Below, in pieces: positions 51,794 through 61,068 of a stretch of 64,000 nt of DNA. How positions within the stretch are numbered: position 1 is the first letter of the stretch; each line of letters starts with the position of its first letter. This stretch comes from Sphingomonas sp. (GTDB lineage Bacteria > Pseudomonadota > Alphaproteobacteria > Sphingomonadales > Sphingomonadaceae). The translations under genes were made by a program, and so were the position numbers. The stretch is taken from assembly GCA_003248865.1 (NCBI GenBank), contig QFPK01000005.1:1-64000 (forward strand), read 5' to 3'. The notes under the pieces are model-generated. The model did not search any database and was not told the origin of the DNA. It worked only from the letters and a program-made list of their open reading frames with translations.

Positions 51794-52204
51794 CTACAGC
51801 AGTGCCAGCCCGGCGAGTTCGGTGGCGAGGTCCGGCGGGATCTGGCTGCTTCCCTGCGGCTGGTCCGACGGCCAGAGATCCCCGCTGAGGTAGCGCCAGC
51901 CCTGATGGGCGCGGTAATGGCGCGGGACGACCGGGATCAGGCCGGGCCGCAGGCGGATCACGGCCGTCGGGCCGTCGGCGCCCGCCTCTTCCGCGACCGA
52001 GAGGATCGGCTGGCGGGCGATCAGCGTGTGTTTCAGGATCCAGAACAGGGAGCCGCCGCCGAGATCCCGGCGCGGGACTCGCGCCGAGGTGAGGCGGATG
52101 TGCGCGTCGGCGCCGCTGCCGACCGTGAACAGCGCCTGCCGGTTGATGAGGTCGTCCACTGAATGGCAGGCATAGGCAACGCGGGTGAGGCCGAGGGCAG
52201 TCAT
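51794..52204 (-). CDS. DUF1489 family protein
   Basis: The 136-residue product has the opening MTALGLTRVAYACHSVDDL and the body segments TSARVPRR and GSLFWILKH of DUF1489. Its ATG overlaps the stop of mgtE (ATGA), so it is coupled to that gene. No activity is known for the family; the small size and lack of membrane segments suggest a cytosolic protein. Confidence 0.8.
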   Translation of the reverse strand: MTALGLTRVAYACHSVDDLINRQALFTVGSGADAHIRLTSARVPRRDLGGGSLFWILKHTLIARQPILSVAEEAGADGPTAVIRLRPGLIPVVPRHYRAHQGWRYLSGDLWPSDQPQGSSQIPPDLATELAGLALL

Positions 52205-53586
52205 CCGGCGAGCCCGGAGGCGGTCGCGAAACCCAGGAACAGCAGGAAGCCCATCGAATCGGTGATCATGGTGACGAACACCGAGGAGGCGACGGCCGGG
52301 TCCACGCCGACGCGTTTCAGGCCCAGCGGCACCATCACGCCCGCCAACCCTGCGATGATGAGGTTGAACACGGTGGCGGCTGCGATCACGCTGCCCAGTC
52401 GCGCGTTGGAGAAGAGCAGCGCAACGCCCACGCCCAGCAGCACGGCGATGGTGATGCCGTTCAGGAAGGCGACCGCCGCTTCCCGCAAAATGGTACGGCG
52501 GGTGTTGGCGTTCGTCATCTGCCCCGTCGCCAGCGCGCGGACGATGACGGCCATGGTCTGGTTGCCGGTGTTGCCGCCGATGGAGGCGACGATGGGCGAC
52601 AGCGCGGCGAGCACGACCATCTTTTCGATGGTGGCGCCGAAGCTGGCGATGATGCTGGCCGAGACGATGCCGGTGAGGAGGTTGGCGACCAGCCAGCGCA
52701 CGCGGGCCTTGTAGCTGTCCACCACGGGTTCGAAGATGTCGCCGTCGCCCGCGCCGGAGAGTTTCAGGATATCCTCGCCGGCTTCCTCGGCGATGATGTG
52801 CACCACATCGTCGGCCGTGATCACGCCCGCGAGGCGACCGTCTCGATCGACCACGGCCGCCGAGATCAGGGCGTATTTCTGGAAGCGCAGCGCCACTTCC
52901 TCCTGATCGAGATCGACCGGGATCAGCGTCTGCTGGCGCTGCATCACATCGGACACGCCGAGCCAGCGCGGGGCCGTGAGCAGCCAGGACAGGCGCATGG
53001 TGCCCAGCGGCTTGTGCTCGGGCGAGACCACGAAGATTTCCCAGAAGTCGGTGACGTCGTTGCGCTCGTGATGGAGGAAATCCATCACCTGCCCGATGGT
53101 CCAATGCTCGGGCACGGCGATCAGCTCGCGCTGCATCAGGCGGCCGGCGGATTCCTCAGGATAGGAAAGGGCGGTCTCGATGGCGACGCGGTCGTCGGCG
53201 GAGAGTTCATCGAGGACAGCTTCCTGGTCCTCGGGCTCCAGCTCCTCGATCAGGGCGACGGCGTCGTCGGTGTCCATTTCGGACACGGCCTCGGCGACGT
53301 GGGCGGGGGCGAGTTCGCCCACCACTTCGTCGCGCACCCAATCGTTCATTTCCGCCAGCACGTCGGCGTTCAGGTCGCGGCCCAGCGCGGTGGTGAGCGA
53401 GGTGCGGTGATCCGCATCCAGCTGTTCGAACAGGTCCGCGATGTCGGCCGGGTGCAGCGGCTTCACCAGCGCGCGGACTTCGCCTTCATCCTCTGCGTCC
53501 AGCGCCGTTTCGATGGCGCGCAGGAAGGCCGGCTGCAACCGGTTGTCGTCCATGGCGGCGTTCGGATCGGCGTCTGTTTCGCTCAT
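52201..53586 (-). CDS. mgtE: Magnesium transporter MgtE
   Basis: MgtE is a magnesium-gated inner-membrane Mg2+ channel. The 461-residue protein has an N-domain of short helical repeats (about 45-150), a pair of CBS domains (about 155-275), a plug helix, and a five-helix transmembrane domain from about 305 with the family signature SIGGNTGNQTMAV near 352 and the later PLGLKRVGVDPAVASSVFVT. The start at 53586 follows the family; the frame is open 13 codons further. A DUF4010/MgtC-like gene follows upstream on the same strand. Confidence 0.92.
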   Translation of the reverse strand: MSETDADPNAAMDDNRLQPAFLRAIETALDAEDEGEVRALVKPLHPADIADLFEQLDADHRTSLTTALGRDLNADVLAEMNDWVRDEVVGELAPAHVAEAVSEMDTDDAVALIEELEPEDQEAVLDELSADDRVAIETALSYPEESAGRLMQRELIAVPEHWTIGQVMDFLHHERNDVTDFWEIFVVSPEHKPLGTMRLSWLLTAPRWLGVSDVMQRQQTLIPVDLDQEEVALRFQKYALISAAVVDRDGRLAGVITADDVVHIIAEEAGEDILKLSGAGDGDIFEPVVDSYKARVRWLVANLLTGIVSASIIASFGATIEKMVVLAALSPIVASIGGNTGNQTMAVIVRALATGQMTNANTRRTILREAAVAFLNGITIAVLLGVGVALLFSNARLGSVIAAATVFNLIIAGLAGVMVPLGLKRVGVDPAVASSVFVTMITDSMGFLLFLGFATASGLAG

Positions 53587-53633
53587 GCGGGGGAGAGGCT
53601 TGGGCCCGCCGCGCGCGGATTGCAACAGGGGTG

Positions 53634-54881
53634 TCAGGCGAGCGCGAGAAAGGCGGCGCCGAGGCCCGTGACGAGCGTGGTTGCGAGCAGCGGAAGCGCG
53701 GCCGTCAGGCCCCGGCGGTTGGGCGCGTTCACCAGCACGAGTGCGATCTTCACTGACATGTTGGCGATGACGGGCAGCGTCAGTAGCAGCCCGGCGCGTT
53801 CGGGCGACAGGCTCTGTTGCGGGAAGCCCGCCAGCGTGATGACGGCGGCATCGACATCAGCGAGGCCGGTGAGCAGCAGCACGATGCCGATGCCTGCGCT
53901 GCCGAAATGGTCGAGCGCCCAGCGCGAGAGCACGGAGAGCGCGGCGACGAAGGCGGCGAGCCCGAAGGCGGAGCCGAAGTTCAGCGGATTGCCCAGCGCC
54001 AGCTCGCCCTCATGCAGCTGGGGCTGGGCCCGGCGCGCTACGATCCAGGCGGCGGCCACGGCCACCAGCGCCGCAGGCACGATGGCGATGGCGAGCGTGG
54101 GCAGCGCATAGGTGGCGAGCAGCGCAGCCAGCACCAGCAGGCGGCCGTAGGAGATGGCCGAAGCCAGCGCGATCCCGGCGATGAGGGCGGGGACTGCGGG
54201 GCCGTCCTCTTTCAGGCGGCGGGCATAGCTGGCGGTGACCGCCGTGGAGGACACCAGCGCGCCGGCCGCCGCCGTGACCAGCAGGCCCTTCGACGGCCCG
54301 ATGCGGCGCGTGGCGACATAGCCGGCGAAGCTGAGCGCCAGCACCAGCACCACCACCGTCCACAGCTGGCGCGGGTTCCAGGCGTCGAACGGGCCATAGG
54401 CTTTGTCGGGCATCAGCGGCAGGATGACGAGGGCCACGATGGCGAAACGGCTGGCGGCCTCGATCTCGGCCGCGGAAATGCCGCGCAGGAAATGATGCAG
54501 CCGGTGTCGCATGGCGAGGAGCAGCAGCATGACGGCGGCTGCCGCCATCGCCTCCGTCTCGCGGCCCATCGCCGCGAAGGCGCCGAGGCCCAGTGTGAGG
54601 ATGCCCGCGATGGTGTTGGTGGCGCTGTACTCGCTGCTGTTGCTTTCGCGGACATAGCCGACGACCAACGCGGCGGATGCGGCGGTGAGGATCACGGTGC
54701 CGAAGGGCAGGGGAAGCAGCGCCGCAAGCCCCCCGCCGAGGCCCAGCAGCCCGAAGGTGCGGAAGCCCGCGACGCGCTTGCCGGTGGGTTCCGTGCGCGC
54801 CTGCCAGCCGCGCTGCAGGCCGATGATGAGCCCGATGGCGAGAGCGAAGGCAAGCGGTCGGAGCTGGGCGAGATCGAGCAT
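53634..54881 (-). CDS. DUF4010/MgtC-related integral membrane protein
   Basis: The 415-residue membrane protein begins with an MgtC/SapB-like module (AIGLIIGLQRGWQ, GFRTFGLLGLGGGL) and continues with DUF4010-type helices; about 11-12 membrane segments are expected. The ATG at 54881 is used, because the in-frame extension upstream encodes the repeat arm (MQGNHFPARRR), not protein. It lies in tandem with mgtE (47 bp apart), which hints at a role in cation homeostasis. Exact function unknown. Confidence 0.8.
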   Translation of the reverse strand: MLDLAQLRPLAFALAIGLIIGLQRGWQARTEPTGKRVAGFRTFGLLGLGGGLAALLPLPFGTVILTAASAALVVGYVRESNSSEYSATNTIAGILTLGLGAFAAMGRETEAMAAAAVMLLLLAMRHRLHHFLRGISAAEIEAASRFAIVALVILPLMPDKAYGPFDAWNPRQLWTVVVLVLALSFAGYVATRRIGPSKGLLVTAAAGALVSSTAVTASYARRLKEDGPAVPALIAGIALASAISYGRLLVLAALLATYALPTLAIAIVPAALVAVAAAWIVARRAQPQLHEGELALGNPLNFGSAFGLAAFVAALSVLSRWALDHFGSAGIGIVLLLTGLADVDAAVITLAGFPQQSLSPERAGLLLTLPVIANMSVKIALVLVNAPNRRGLTAALPLLATTLVTGLGAAFLALA

Positions 54882-54936
54882 TGGGGCGACAGTAGGAGCG
54901 GGCGGGGGAAATGGAAATCCGGGGGAGGGGAGGAAG

Positions 54937-55165
54937 GGCCTCCGGCGGGCAGGGAAATGATTTCCCTGCACCCTCTAAGTTTGCGTTGTGCGCTACTCTG
55001 ATGTTGCGCGCGTGTCTTGCCTTGATTGCCTGCTGCGCTGAAACGCGCTGGCGCCGCAGGCAACAAGCTTATCCGTGAGCACAAGCTCGACGAGTTGCAG
55101 TGTCATGTGGGTGCAGGGAGATCATCTCCCTGCCGGAGGGAGTTTGAGGGGGGCAGAGCCCCCCT
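54937..55165 (+). repeat. Multi-hairpin dispersed repeat, copy 3
   Basis: Hairpin A matches copies 1 and 2. The central stem has one mismatch (TGCCTGCTGCGC). Hairpin B is GCAGGGAGA/TCTCCCTGC, so stem positions 7-9 differ from copy 1 on both sides and still pair. Hairpin C is GAGGGGGGC/GCCCCCCTC. The right arm, GGGTGCAGGG...CCGGAGGGA, is the clear inverse of the left arm. It ends 16 bp after the hemN stop and lies between hemN and the DUF4010 gene, both on the minus strand. Confidence 0.88.
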
Positions 55166-55180
55166 CGACGCAACGCTACC

Positions 55181-56503
55181 TTACACTGCGGACGAAAAAC
55201 GGCCGGGGCCTTGCGCGCGATAGCTGTCGAAACAGGCTGCGATGGCGCGGGAATAGGGGAGGCCCCCGGGAAGGATGGTGAGGCGGTCACGCTCCAGCTG
55301 ACACAATCCGGCTTGCAGGAAGGGCGTGAGGCGGAGTTCGAGGCTGTCGTCCTCGGGCAGGCCGGAGAGGTCCGCCGAGCGGCCGCAGAGCAGGTCCTCG
55401 ATGACGAGGCCGCGTTCCTGATCGTCTGCCGTGCGGCGCACGCCCAGCGTGGCGGCCGGCTGCCCACCCAGCACGCGCATGCGGTAGCGGCCGGTATTCT
55501 TCTCATTCTGGACGATGAGGTCCGGCGTGGAACTGATGGCTGTGGCGCCGATGCCGAGCAGGGCGGGGGCCGGATCGTCGGTGAAGCCCTGGAAGTTGCG
55601 GCGCAGCCGGCCTTCGCGCGCGGCGATGGCAATGGGGTCGGCAGTGCGCGCGAAATGATCGAAGCCGATGGGCTGAAGCCCGGCGGCGAGCAGCCGTTCA
55701 TGGCCCAGCGCGGCCTGGCGGAAGCGCTGTTCCAGATCGGGCAGCTCGGTCGCCTCGATCCGGCGCTGGCGCGGGATCAGGTGCGGCACATGGGCGTAGC
55801 CGAACAGGGCGATGCGGTCCGGCTGCAAGGCTAGCGCGCCGTCCAGCGTCTCCATCAGGATCGCCTCGCTCTGGCCGGGGAGGCCGTACATCAGGTCGAA
55901 GTTGAGCGAGGTAACGCCGGATGCGCGCAGCAGGTTCACCGCGTTCACGATCATCTCGTGCGGCTGGACGCGGCCGATGCGGGCCTGGATCTCCGGGTCC
56001 AGTGTCTGCACGCCGAGGCTGGCGCGGGTGGCGCCGATCTTGCCGAGCAGTCCTGCCCACTCGGCATCCAGCGTGCGCGGGTCCAGTTCGACCGAGAGTT
56101 CGGGGGTGGAGGCCTGGAACGCCGTGACGATCTGGCTGACGAGGCGGACGAAACCCAGCGGATCGAGCGCGTTGGGGCTGCCGCCGCCGAAGCTGATGCG
56201 CCCCAGCGTGACCCGGCCAGACAGGTGGCTGGCGAGCCAGTCGATCTCGGCCTCCACCGCCTCCAGATAGGCGGCGACACGGTCGGTGCGGTTGGCGCGG
56301 TTGGTGTTGCAGCCGCAGTACCAGCAGATGTCGCGGCAGAAGGGGATGTGGACATAGAGCGACACGGCGGTGCCGTGCGGCAGCGCGCGCAGCGCCGCCA
56401 GCTGATCCGCGCCGCCGACCGAGGCGTTGAACTCGGCGGCAGTCGGATAGCTGGTGTAGCGCGGCACGGCGCGGGCCAGAAGCTCTGGGTGGAAGGGCCA
56501 CAT
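55181..56503 (-). CDS. hemN: Oxygen-independent coproporphyrinogen III dehydrogenase
   Basis: This 440-residue radical SAM enzyme makes protoporphyrinogen IX without oxygen, in haem synthesis. The Fe-S cluster cysteines are Cys56, 60 and 63 in FCRDICWYCGC; GGGSPNAL follows as the SAM-binding strand. The C-terminal HemN domain is present. It is divergent from ompW around an FNR-type box, which fits its known induction under low oxygen. Confidence 0.92.
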   Translation of the reverse strand: MWPFHPELLARAVPRYTSYPTAAEFNASVGGADQLAALRALPHGTAVSLYVHIPFCRDICWYCGCNTNRANRTDRVAAYLEAVEAEIDWLASHLSGRVTLGRISFGGGSPNALDPLGFVRLVSQIVTAFQASTPELSVELDPRTLDAEWAGLLGKIGATRASLGVQTLDPEIQARIGRVQPHEMIVNAVNLLRASGVTSLNFDLMYGLPGQSEAILMETLDGALALQPDRIALFGYAHVPHLIPRQRRIEATELPDLEQRFRQAALGHERLLAAGLQPIGFDHFARTADPIAIAAREGRLRRNFQGFTDDPAPALLGIGATAISSTPDLIVQNEKNTGRYRMRVLGGQPAATLGVRRTADDQERGLVIEDLLCGRSADLSGLPEDDSLELRLTPFLQAGLCQLERDRLTILPGGLPYSRAIAACFDSYRAQGPGRFSSAV

Positions 56504-56538
56504 GGCGCTGTGATTGCATGGCGCGGGCGCCTCGCGCG

Positions 56539-56552
56539 TTGATCGAGGTCAA
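56539..56552. promoter_or_regulatory. FNR/FixK-type box between hemN and ompW
   Basis: TTGATCGAGGTCAA matches the anaerobox TTGAT-N4-ATCAA with one mismatch (G for A at position 10). Its centre is about 42 bp before the hemN start codon and about 150 bp before ompW. A further half-site pair, TTGATCAA, is at 56567-56574 but lacks the spacer. Confidence 0.6.
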
Positions 56553-56694
56553 GCCGTTTCTTGGGGTTGATCAAGGACCGGAGCGCGGCGCGGGTGCACA
56601 GGGGCTGCACCACGGGCTGACCTTCCATTTCAGGGAGAAGGCGGGGCGCTTCGGCAAGAGGTTCTTCGGGCCCGCACATAAGGAGAGAGATAAG

Positions 56695-57354
56695 ATGCGA
56701 GCCATTGCTACTGTCGCGCTGGGCGCCGCCATGCTGGCGGGAAGCGCCCCCGCGCTTGCCGACGCCGGCGATTTTCTGGTCCGCGGCCGTTTCCTGGTCG
56801 TCGCCCCGCAGGACAGCTCGGGCGATGTGCTTCCGGCCTTCCCGGGCGAGGGCGTGAATGTGGGCAAGGCCTACACGCCGGAACTCGACTTCACCTATAT
56901 GCTGACCAACAACCTGGGCCTGGAACTGATCCTGGCGACCACCAAGCATTCGGCCTATGGGGACAGCGGCACGCTGAAGTCGGTGGACAAGCTGCTGGAC
57001 ACCTGGGTGCTGCCGCCCACGCTGACCCTGCAATATCATTTCATGCCGCAGGGCAGCATCCGCCCCTATGTCGGCGCGGGCGTCAACTACACCATCTTCT
57101 ACAACACGCGGGCCTCGGGCAGCCTGGAAGCGGCCGTCGGCGACACCGACGTGAGCATGTCGAACAGCTTCGGCTGGGCGCTTCAGGCCGGTGCGGACAT
57201 CCCGCTGAACGACAAGCTGTTCCTGAACTTCGACGTGAAATATGTCGACATGAGCAGCCGCGCACGGCTGACGACGGCCGCCCTCGGCCGCCAGAGCGTC
57301 CGGGTGGACATCAACCCGGTGATCGTCGGCTTCGGTATCGGCACCAAGTTCTAA
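56695..57354 (+). CDS. OmpW-family outer-membrane protein
   Basis: The 219-residue protein has a signal peptide (APALA-D, about 1-22) and an eight-stranded beta-barrel of the OmpW family, with repeated strands such as LELILATTKHSAYGD, TLQYHFMP and the final GFGIGTKF ending in Phe. A clear AAGGAG lies 9 bp before the ATG. OmpW genes are often oxygen regulated, and an FNR-type box lies upstream here. It may pass small hydrophobic molecules. The fnr-like gene converges with it. Confidence 0.87.
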   Translation: MRAIATVALGAAMLAGSAPALADAGDFLVRGRFLVVAPQDSSGDVLPAFPGEGVNVGKAYTPELDFTYMLTNNLGLELILATTKHSAYGDSGTLKSVDKLLDTWVLPPTLTLQYHFMPQGSIRPYVGAGVNYTIFYNTRASGSLEAAVGDTDVSMSNSFGWALQAGADIPLNDKLFLNFDVKYVDMSSRARLTTAALGRQSVRVDINPVIVGFGIGTKF

Positions 57355-57364
57355 GCGAGCAGGC

Positions 57365-57394
57365 GGGCGTTCGGCCTTCGGGCCGGGCGCCCGT
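57365..57394. terminator. Bidirectional terminator-like hairpin between ompW and fnrL
   Basis: A nested stem CGGGCG...CGCCCG (57365-57370 with 57389-57394) has inner pairing CGGCC/GGCCG around a TTCG loop. It lies between two converging genes. The T-runs are weak, so termination is inferred mainly from position and stem strength. Confidence 0.6.
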
Positions 57395-57405
57395 TCTTCC
57401 GGAAC

Positions 57406-58158
57406 TCAGTCTCCGGCGAGTGCCGTGAGGCGGGCCCGATCCAGGATCTGCAGCGAGCGGCGGCCCGGCAGGTCGATCACGCCGGCCGCGCGCAGCGACG
57501 ACATCTGGCGGCTGACGGTTTCGATGGTGAGGCCCAGCACGTCGGCGATCTGCTGGCGATCCAGCGGAAGCTCGAAACTGTCGAGCACGGTTTCGCCCGC
57601 GCAACCTGCCTCTGCCAGCCGGTGGGAGAGTTCGAGCAGGAAGCTTGCCACCCGTTCCGTCGCAGACTTGCGGCCCAGCAGCAGCATCCAGCGCCGGGCG
57701 CGATCCAGCTCGTCCAGCGCGCGGTTCAGCAGACGGTGCTCCAGCTGCGGATGTTCATGGGCGAAACGGTCGAACGCGGCGCGCGGTAACAGGCAGACGC
57801 GGCTGTCGACCAGTGCGGTGACGCTGTGCTGGCTGCGCTCGCCGAAGGGACGGCCGATGAAATCGGAGGGGTACACCACGCCGACGATCTGCTCCCGGCC
57901 GTCGCTGGTGGAGGTGGAGAGCTTCAGCACGCCTTCGATGACATTGGCGACGAGCATGGCATCCTCGCCCTCCCACACCAAAGTCCGGCCGCGCGGAACG
58001 AGCTGGATGCGGCCTTCGCGGCCCAGCGCCTGCCGGTCGGTATCGTCCAGCGCAGCGCAGATGGCCCGGTTGCGCACCATGCAGGCGTCGCAATGATGGG
58101 CTGTCGGCAGCCGGGTGTCGCGAGACGCGGCAGAAGGTTGGGCAGCAGTTTCCGGCAC
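57406..58158 (-). CDS. Crp/Fnr-family oxygen-sensing regulator (FnrL/FnrN type)
   Basis: The 250-residue regulator has an N-terminal C-x2-C-x7-C cluster (Cys23, 26, 34 in CDACMVRNRAIC) plus Cys122 in DSRVCLLP, the four ligands of a 4Fe-4S oxygen sensor of the FnrL type. A cNMP-like beta-roll, a dimerisation helix and an HTH with E213-T-V-S-R217 follow; Glu and Arg there read TTGAT half-sites. It is convergent with ompW and near hemN. The box at 56539 fits its predicted target. Confidence 0.88.
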   Translation of the reverse strand: MPETAAQPSAASRDTRLPTAHHCDACMVRNRAICAALDDTDRQALGREGRIQLVPRGRTLVWEGEDAMLVANVIEGVLKLSTSTSDGREQIVGVVYPSDFIGRPFGERSQHSVTALVDSRVCLLPRAAFDRFAHEHPQLEHRLLNRALDELDRARRWMLLLGRKSATERVASFLLELSHRLAEAGCAGETVLDSFELPLDRQQIADVLGLTIETVSRQMSSLRAAGVIDLPGRRSLQILDRARLTALAGD

Positions 58159-58457
58159 GATACACTTTCCCCGGGAGATCGCCGCGCACCATGGCCAAAC
58201 AGCCTTCTGCTGTAAACCTGTGGGCAGCCATGTGATGGTGCAGCTGTCTGGCGATTAGCCGGCAGCGAACGGATTCCGGAAAGCATAAGCGCGGAATGCG
58301 ACAGTTTGGCTGGGGCGCCCAGTGCGTTTCCGTCAACTTCTTATTCGCACTCGCACAAGACCCTTTGGCGGGCGCTGCACAGACTTCAAAGCAAGCGGAT
58401 CAGATCACATACCGCACCGTCGGGGGGTTCCCGCAACCCAGCAAAAAGGGGGAATCG
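58159..58457. other. Intergenic region before the TonB receptor gene
   Basis: This 299-bp stretch separates the divergent fnr-like gene and the receptor gene. No operator palindrome, anaerobox or riboswitch fold was recognised. The ribosome site AAGGGGGAATCG lies directly before the receptor ATG. Two frames open through it are extensions of the receptor frame without homology. Confidence 0.4.
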
Positions 58458-60845
58458 ATGTCCAGAAAAAGCCAGTATCTTCAAAGTGTCGCCACCAGCA
58501 TCTCCCTTTGTGCCACCGCATTCGCCTTGCTGCACAGCAGCATCGCGGCTGCGGAGGATCAGGCCGCAACAGGCGGCAGCGGGCTGGATGAAATCATCGT
58601 CACCGCCGAGAAGCGGGATATCGGCCTGCAGACCGCGCCCCTGTCCGTCAGTGTGATGACGGCCGATACGCTGCGGGCCGCTAACATCACCGACATCACC
58701 GGGCTGAACGGCACCGTGCCCAGCCTGCTGGTCGCCCGCAGCGGCGGCGGCGAGCTGATGCTGGTGATCCGGGGCATCGGCTCCGAAACGCCGGAGAACA
58801 CCAACACCCAGCCGGGCGTCTCCTATCACATCGACGGCGCCTATATCTTCAACTCCATCGCTGCCAAGGCGGCCTTCGTGGACGTGGCGCAGGTGGAAGT
58901 GCTGCGCGGGCCGCAGGGTACGCTGTTCGGGCAAGGGTCCACCGGGGGCACCATCAACGTGGTGTCCATCGAGCCCTCCACCGAGGCGGTGACTGGCCGG
59001 CTGAACGCCGGGTTGGGCAACTACAAATATCGGGAAGCCTCCGCCGCGATCAACGTGCCGCTGAGCGACACCTTCGCCATTCGCGGCGCGATCGATTACA
59101 CCAAGCACGATGGTTATGCCCATGCCACCAAGGTGCCGGGGTACGACCTTTATCCGCTGGACGATGCCGATGAAGTGGGCGCGCGGATCGGCGCCAAATG
59201 GCAGCCGACCGAGAAATTCTCCATCGTTCTGAACACCATCCAGTTCCGCAGCGACACCAACGGCCCGGCGCAGAAGAACATCCTGGATCCGGACCCGGAT
59301 CCGCGCCGGCTGACGCAGGACTACACCGGGCGGGCCTTCGTGCGCACCCAGCTCTACACCGGCGTGATGAAGTATGAGGCCGATTTCGCGACCTTCAAAT
59401 CCATCACCAGCTATCAGAAGCTGCACTCCCAACAGCAGTGGGATGCCGACGGCCTGGACGAGGACCTGTTCTTCGCGCTGACCTACAACCCCATTTCCTG
59501 GACCGGGAACGGTTATGACCACGTCGCCCTGTGGCAGAGCGACACCGAATCCTGGACACAGGAACTGAACATTTCCTCCAACAGCAGCGGCCCCTTCACC
59601 TGGGTAGCCGGCGGCGTCTATCTCCATTCCAAGAATAGTCAGTATATCAACGAGTTCCGCTCTAACGACGGGCAAATCCTCCGCCCCGCGCTGCCATCGG
59701 ACACCCCTGCCGTCAGCCCGCTGATCACTCCTATCACCTATGCCGAGCTCTCATCCGTGACGCGGAAAGCCTGGGCGGTCTTCGCCCAGGGCACCTATGC
59801 CTTCACCGAGCAGCTCTCGCTCACGGCGGGCCTTCGCTACAATCACGACAAGGCGACGGGCTATTCCGACAGCATGTCGGGCGGCTCCACGAGCTGGACG
59901 AGCGGCCCGTTCCTGCAGCCCGAGGCGCGCGAGCCCTTCTCGGGCGATGCCGTCACCGGCAAGGTTGCGCTGGACTACCAGATCACGCCGGCCAACATGG
60001 TCTATGCCAGCTATACGCGGGGCTTCAAGCCGGGCGGGATCAACACCAGCTCGGGCGCCTACCAGTCGTTCGGCTGGGAGGATGCGATCAAGCCGACCTA
60101 CAAGAACGAGACGGTCGACTCGTTCGAAATCGGCAGCAAGAACCGCTTTGCCGACAATACAGTCCAGCTGAACGTCAGCGCCTTCCTCTATAATTACAAG
60201 AACATGCAGTTCCTTGAGGAAGATCCCGTGCTGTTCGGCGAAGGGATTGCCAATGCGCCCTCTGCGCGGGTCTACGGGCTTGAGGCTGAAGGCTCCTGGA
60301 TGGTGACGCCCGAGTTCCGGCTGGACGCGTCGCTGTCCTGGCTGGAGGGTGAGTTCACCGGCGACTATTATGCGCTGGACCCGGCTGCCGCGCAGGCGGC
60401 GCAGAATGCGGCGGGCTTCCCCGACTGGCTGTTCTGGAGCAACTATTACGCAGCATCCGTCGCACGGGACGAGGCGCGCCAGAACATCAAGGGCAACCGC
60501 ATCCCGAAACTGCCACGCTGGCAGGGCAATATCGCTGCCACCTACACCGGCGAAGTCGGCCCCGGCACGCTGACGGCACGTGCGCAGCTGATCTATCGCG
60601 GCGAATATCAGTATCGCCTGTTCAATGACTCCGCGGTGGACACCACGCCGGACTATGCGCAGGTGAACCTGATGCTGAAATATCAGCCCGAGGACACCGG
60701 GTTCGACATCACGGCGCGCATCACCAACCTGTTCGATACGGCGGGCGTGAACTCGCGCTTCTCCGACCCCTATGGCAGCGCGCAGGTGATGGAGACCTAT
60801 ATTCCGCCGCGGCAGTTCATCCTGTCCGTGGGCTATCGCTTCTGA
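58458..60845 (+). CDS. TonB-dependent outer-membrane receptor
   Basis: The 795-residue receptor has a signal peptide (IAAAE, about 1-32) and a TonB-box-like IIVTAEKR near 45-52. The plug domain carries LRGPQGTLFGQGSTGGTINV near 155, and a beta-barrel ends in a terminal Phe (LSVGYRF). It takes up an unknown substrate at the cost of proton-motive force. A terminator follows it, then an MFS transporter on the same strand, which could move the same substrate across the inner membrane. Sphingomonads carry many such receptors. Confidence 0.9.
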   Translation: MSRKSQYLQSVATSISLCATAFALLHSSIAAAEDQAATGGSGLDEIIVTAEKRDIGLQTAPLSVSVMTADTLRAANITDITGLNGTVPSLLVARSGGGELMLVIRGIGSETPENTNTQPGVSYHIDGAYIFNSIAAKAAFVDVAQVEVLRGPQGTLFGQGSTGGTINVVSIEPSTEAVTGRLNAGLGNYKYREASAAINVPLSDTFAIRGAIDYTKHDGYAHATKVPGYDLYPLDDADEVGARIGAKWQPTEKFSIVLNTIQFRSDTNGPAQKNILDPDPDPRRLTQDYTGRAFVRTQLYTGVMKYEADFATFKSITSYQKLHSQQQWDADGLDEDLFFALTYNPISWTGNGYDHVALWQSDTESWTQELNISSNSSGPFTWVAGGVYLHSKNSQYINEFRSNDGQILRPALPSDTPAVSPLITPITYAELSSVTRKAWAVFAQGTYAFTEQLSLTAGLRYNHDKATGYSDSMSGGSTSWTSGPFLQPEAREPFSGDAVTGKVALDYQITPANMVYASYTRGFKPGGINTSSGAYQSFGWEDAIKPTYKNETVDSFEIGSKNRFADNTVQLNVSAFLYNYKNMQFLEEDPVLFGEGIANAPSARVYGLEAEGSWMVTPEFRLDASLSWLEGEFTGDYYALDPAAAQAAQNAAGFPDWLFWSNYYAASVARDEARQNIKGNRIPKLPRWQGNIAATYTGEVGPGTLTARAQLIYRGEYQYRLFNDSAVDTTPDYAQVNLMLKYQPEDTGFDITARITNLFDTAGVNSRFSDPYGSAQVMETYIPPRQFILSVGYRF

Positions 60846-60875
60846 GTTTTTCGCTTCGCCGGTTTGGCAACCGGG

Positions 60876-60912
60876 AAGGGCGCGCGGGCAAGGTCCGCGC
60901 GCCCTTTCTCGT
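60876..60912 (+). terminator. Terminator after the TonB receptor gene
   Basis: A 12-bp stem AAGGGCGCGCGG/CCGCGCGCCCTT (60876-60887 with 60895-60906) has a 7-nt loop GCAAGGT and is followed by TCTCGTTT. The stem is strong; the T-run is only moderate. Confidence 0.75.
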
Positions 60913-61068
60913 TTGCAGGCGCCTTGGACGGCGCCAGCATGATCAATTCTTAGGGCGCCCATGCCCAAGAGTGCTGCGCCGCCGCAATGCGAGGATGCGA
61001 TGCTCGCCGTCCGGCTCCGGGGTCAGCCATTGTGTTTCACCCCTGCCGGCATGATAAATGGAGTCGCC

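Noticed and set aside
54882..54971. N-terminal extension of the DUF4010 gene (MQGNHFPARRR...)
   Set aside because: These codons come from the left hairpin of repeat copy 3; the same peptide appears at the other copies and is not a protein feature.
56567..56574. Second FNR-like site TTGATCAA
   Set aside because: It lacks the 4-bp spacer of an anaerobox, so it is only mentioned as a possible half-site pair.
58386..59675. 429-residue minus-strand frame
   Set aside because: It is antisense to the TonB receptor, whose plug and barrel motifs are unambiguous.
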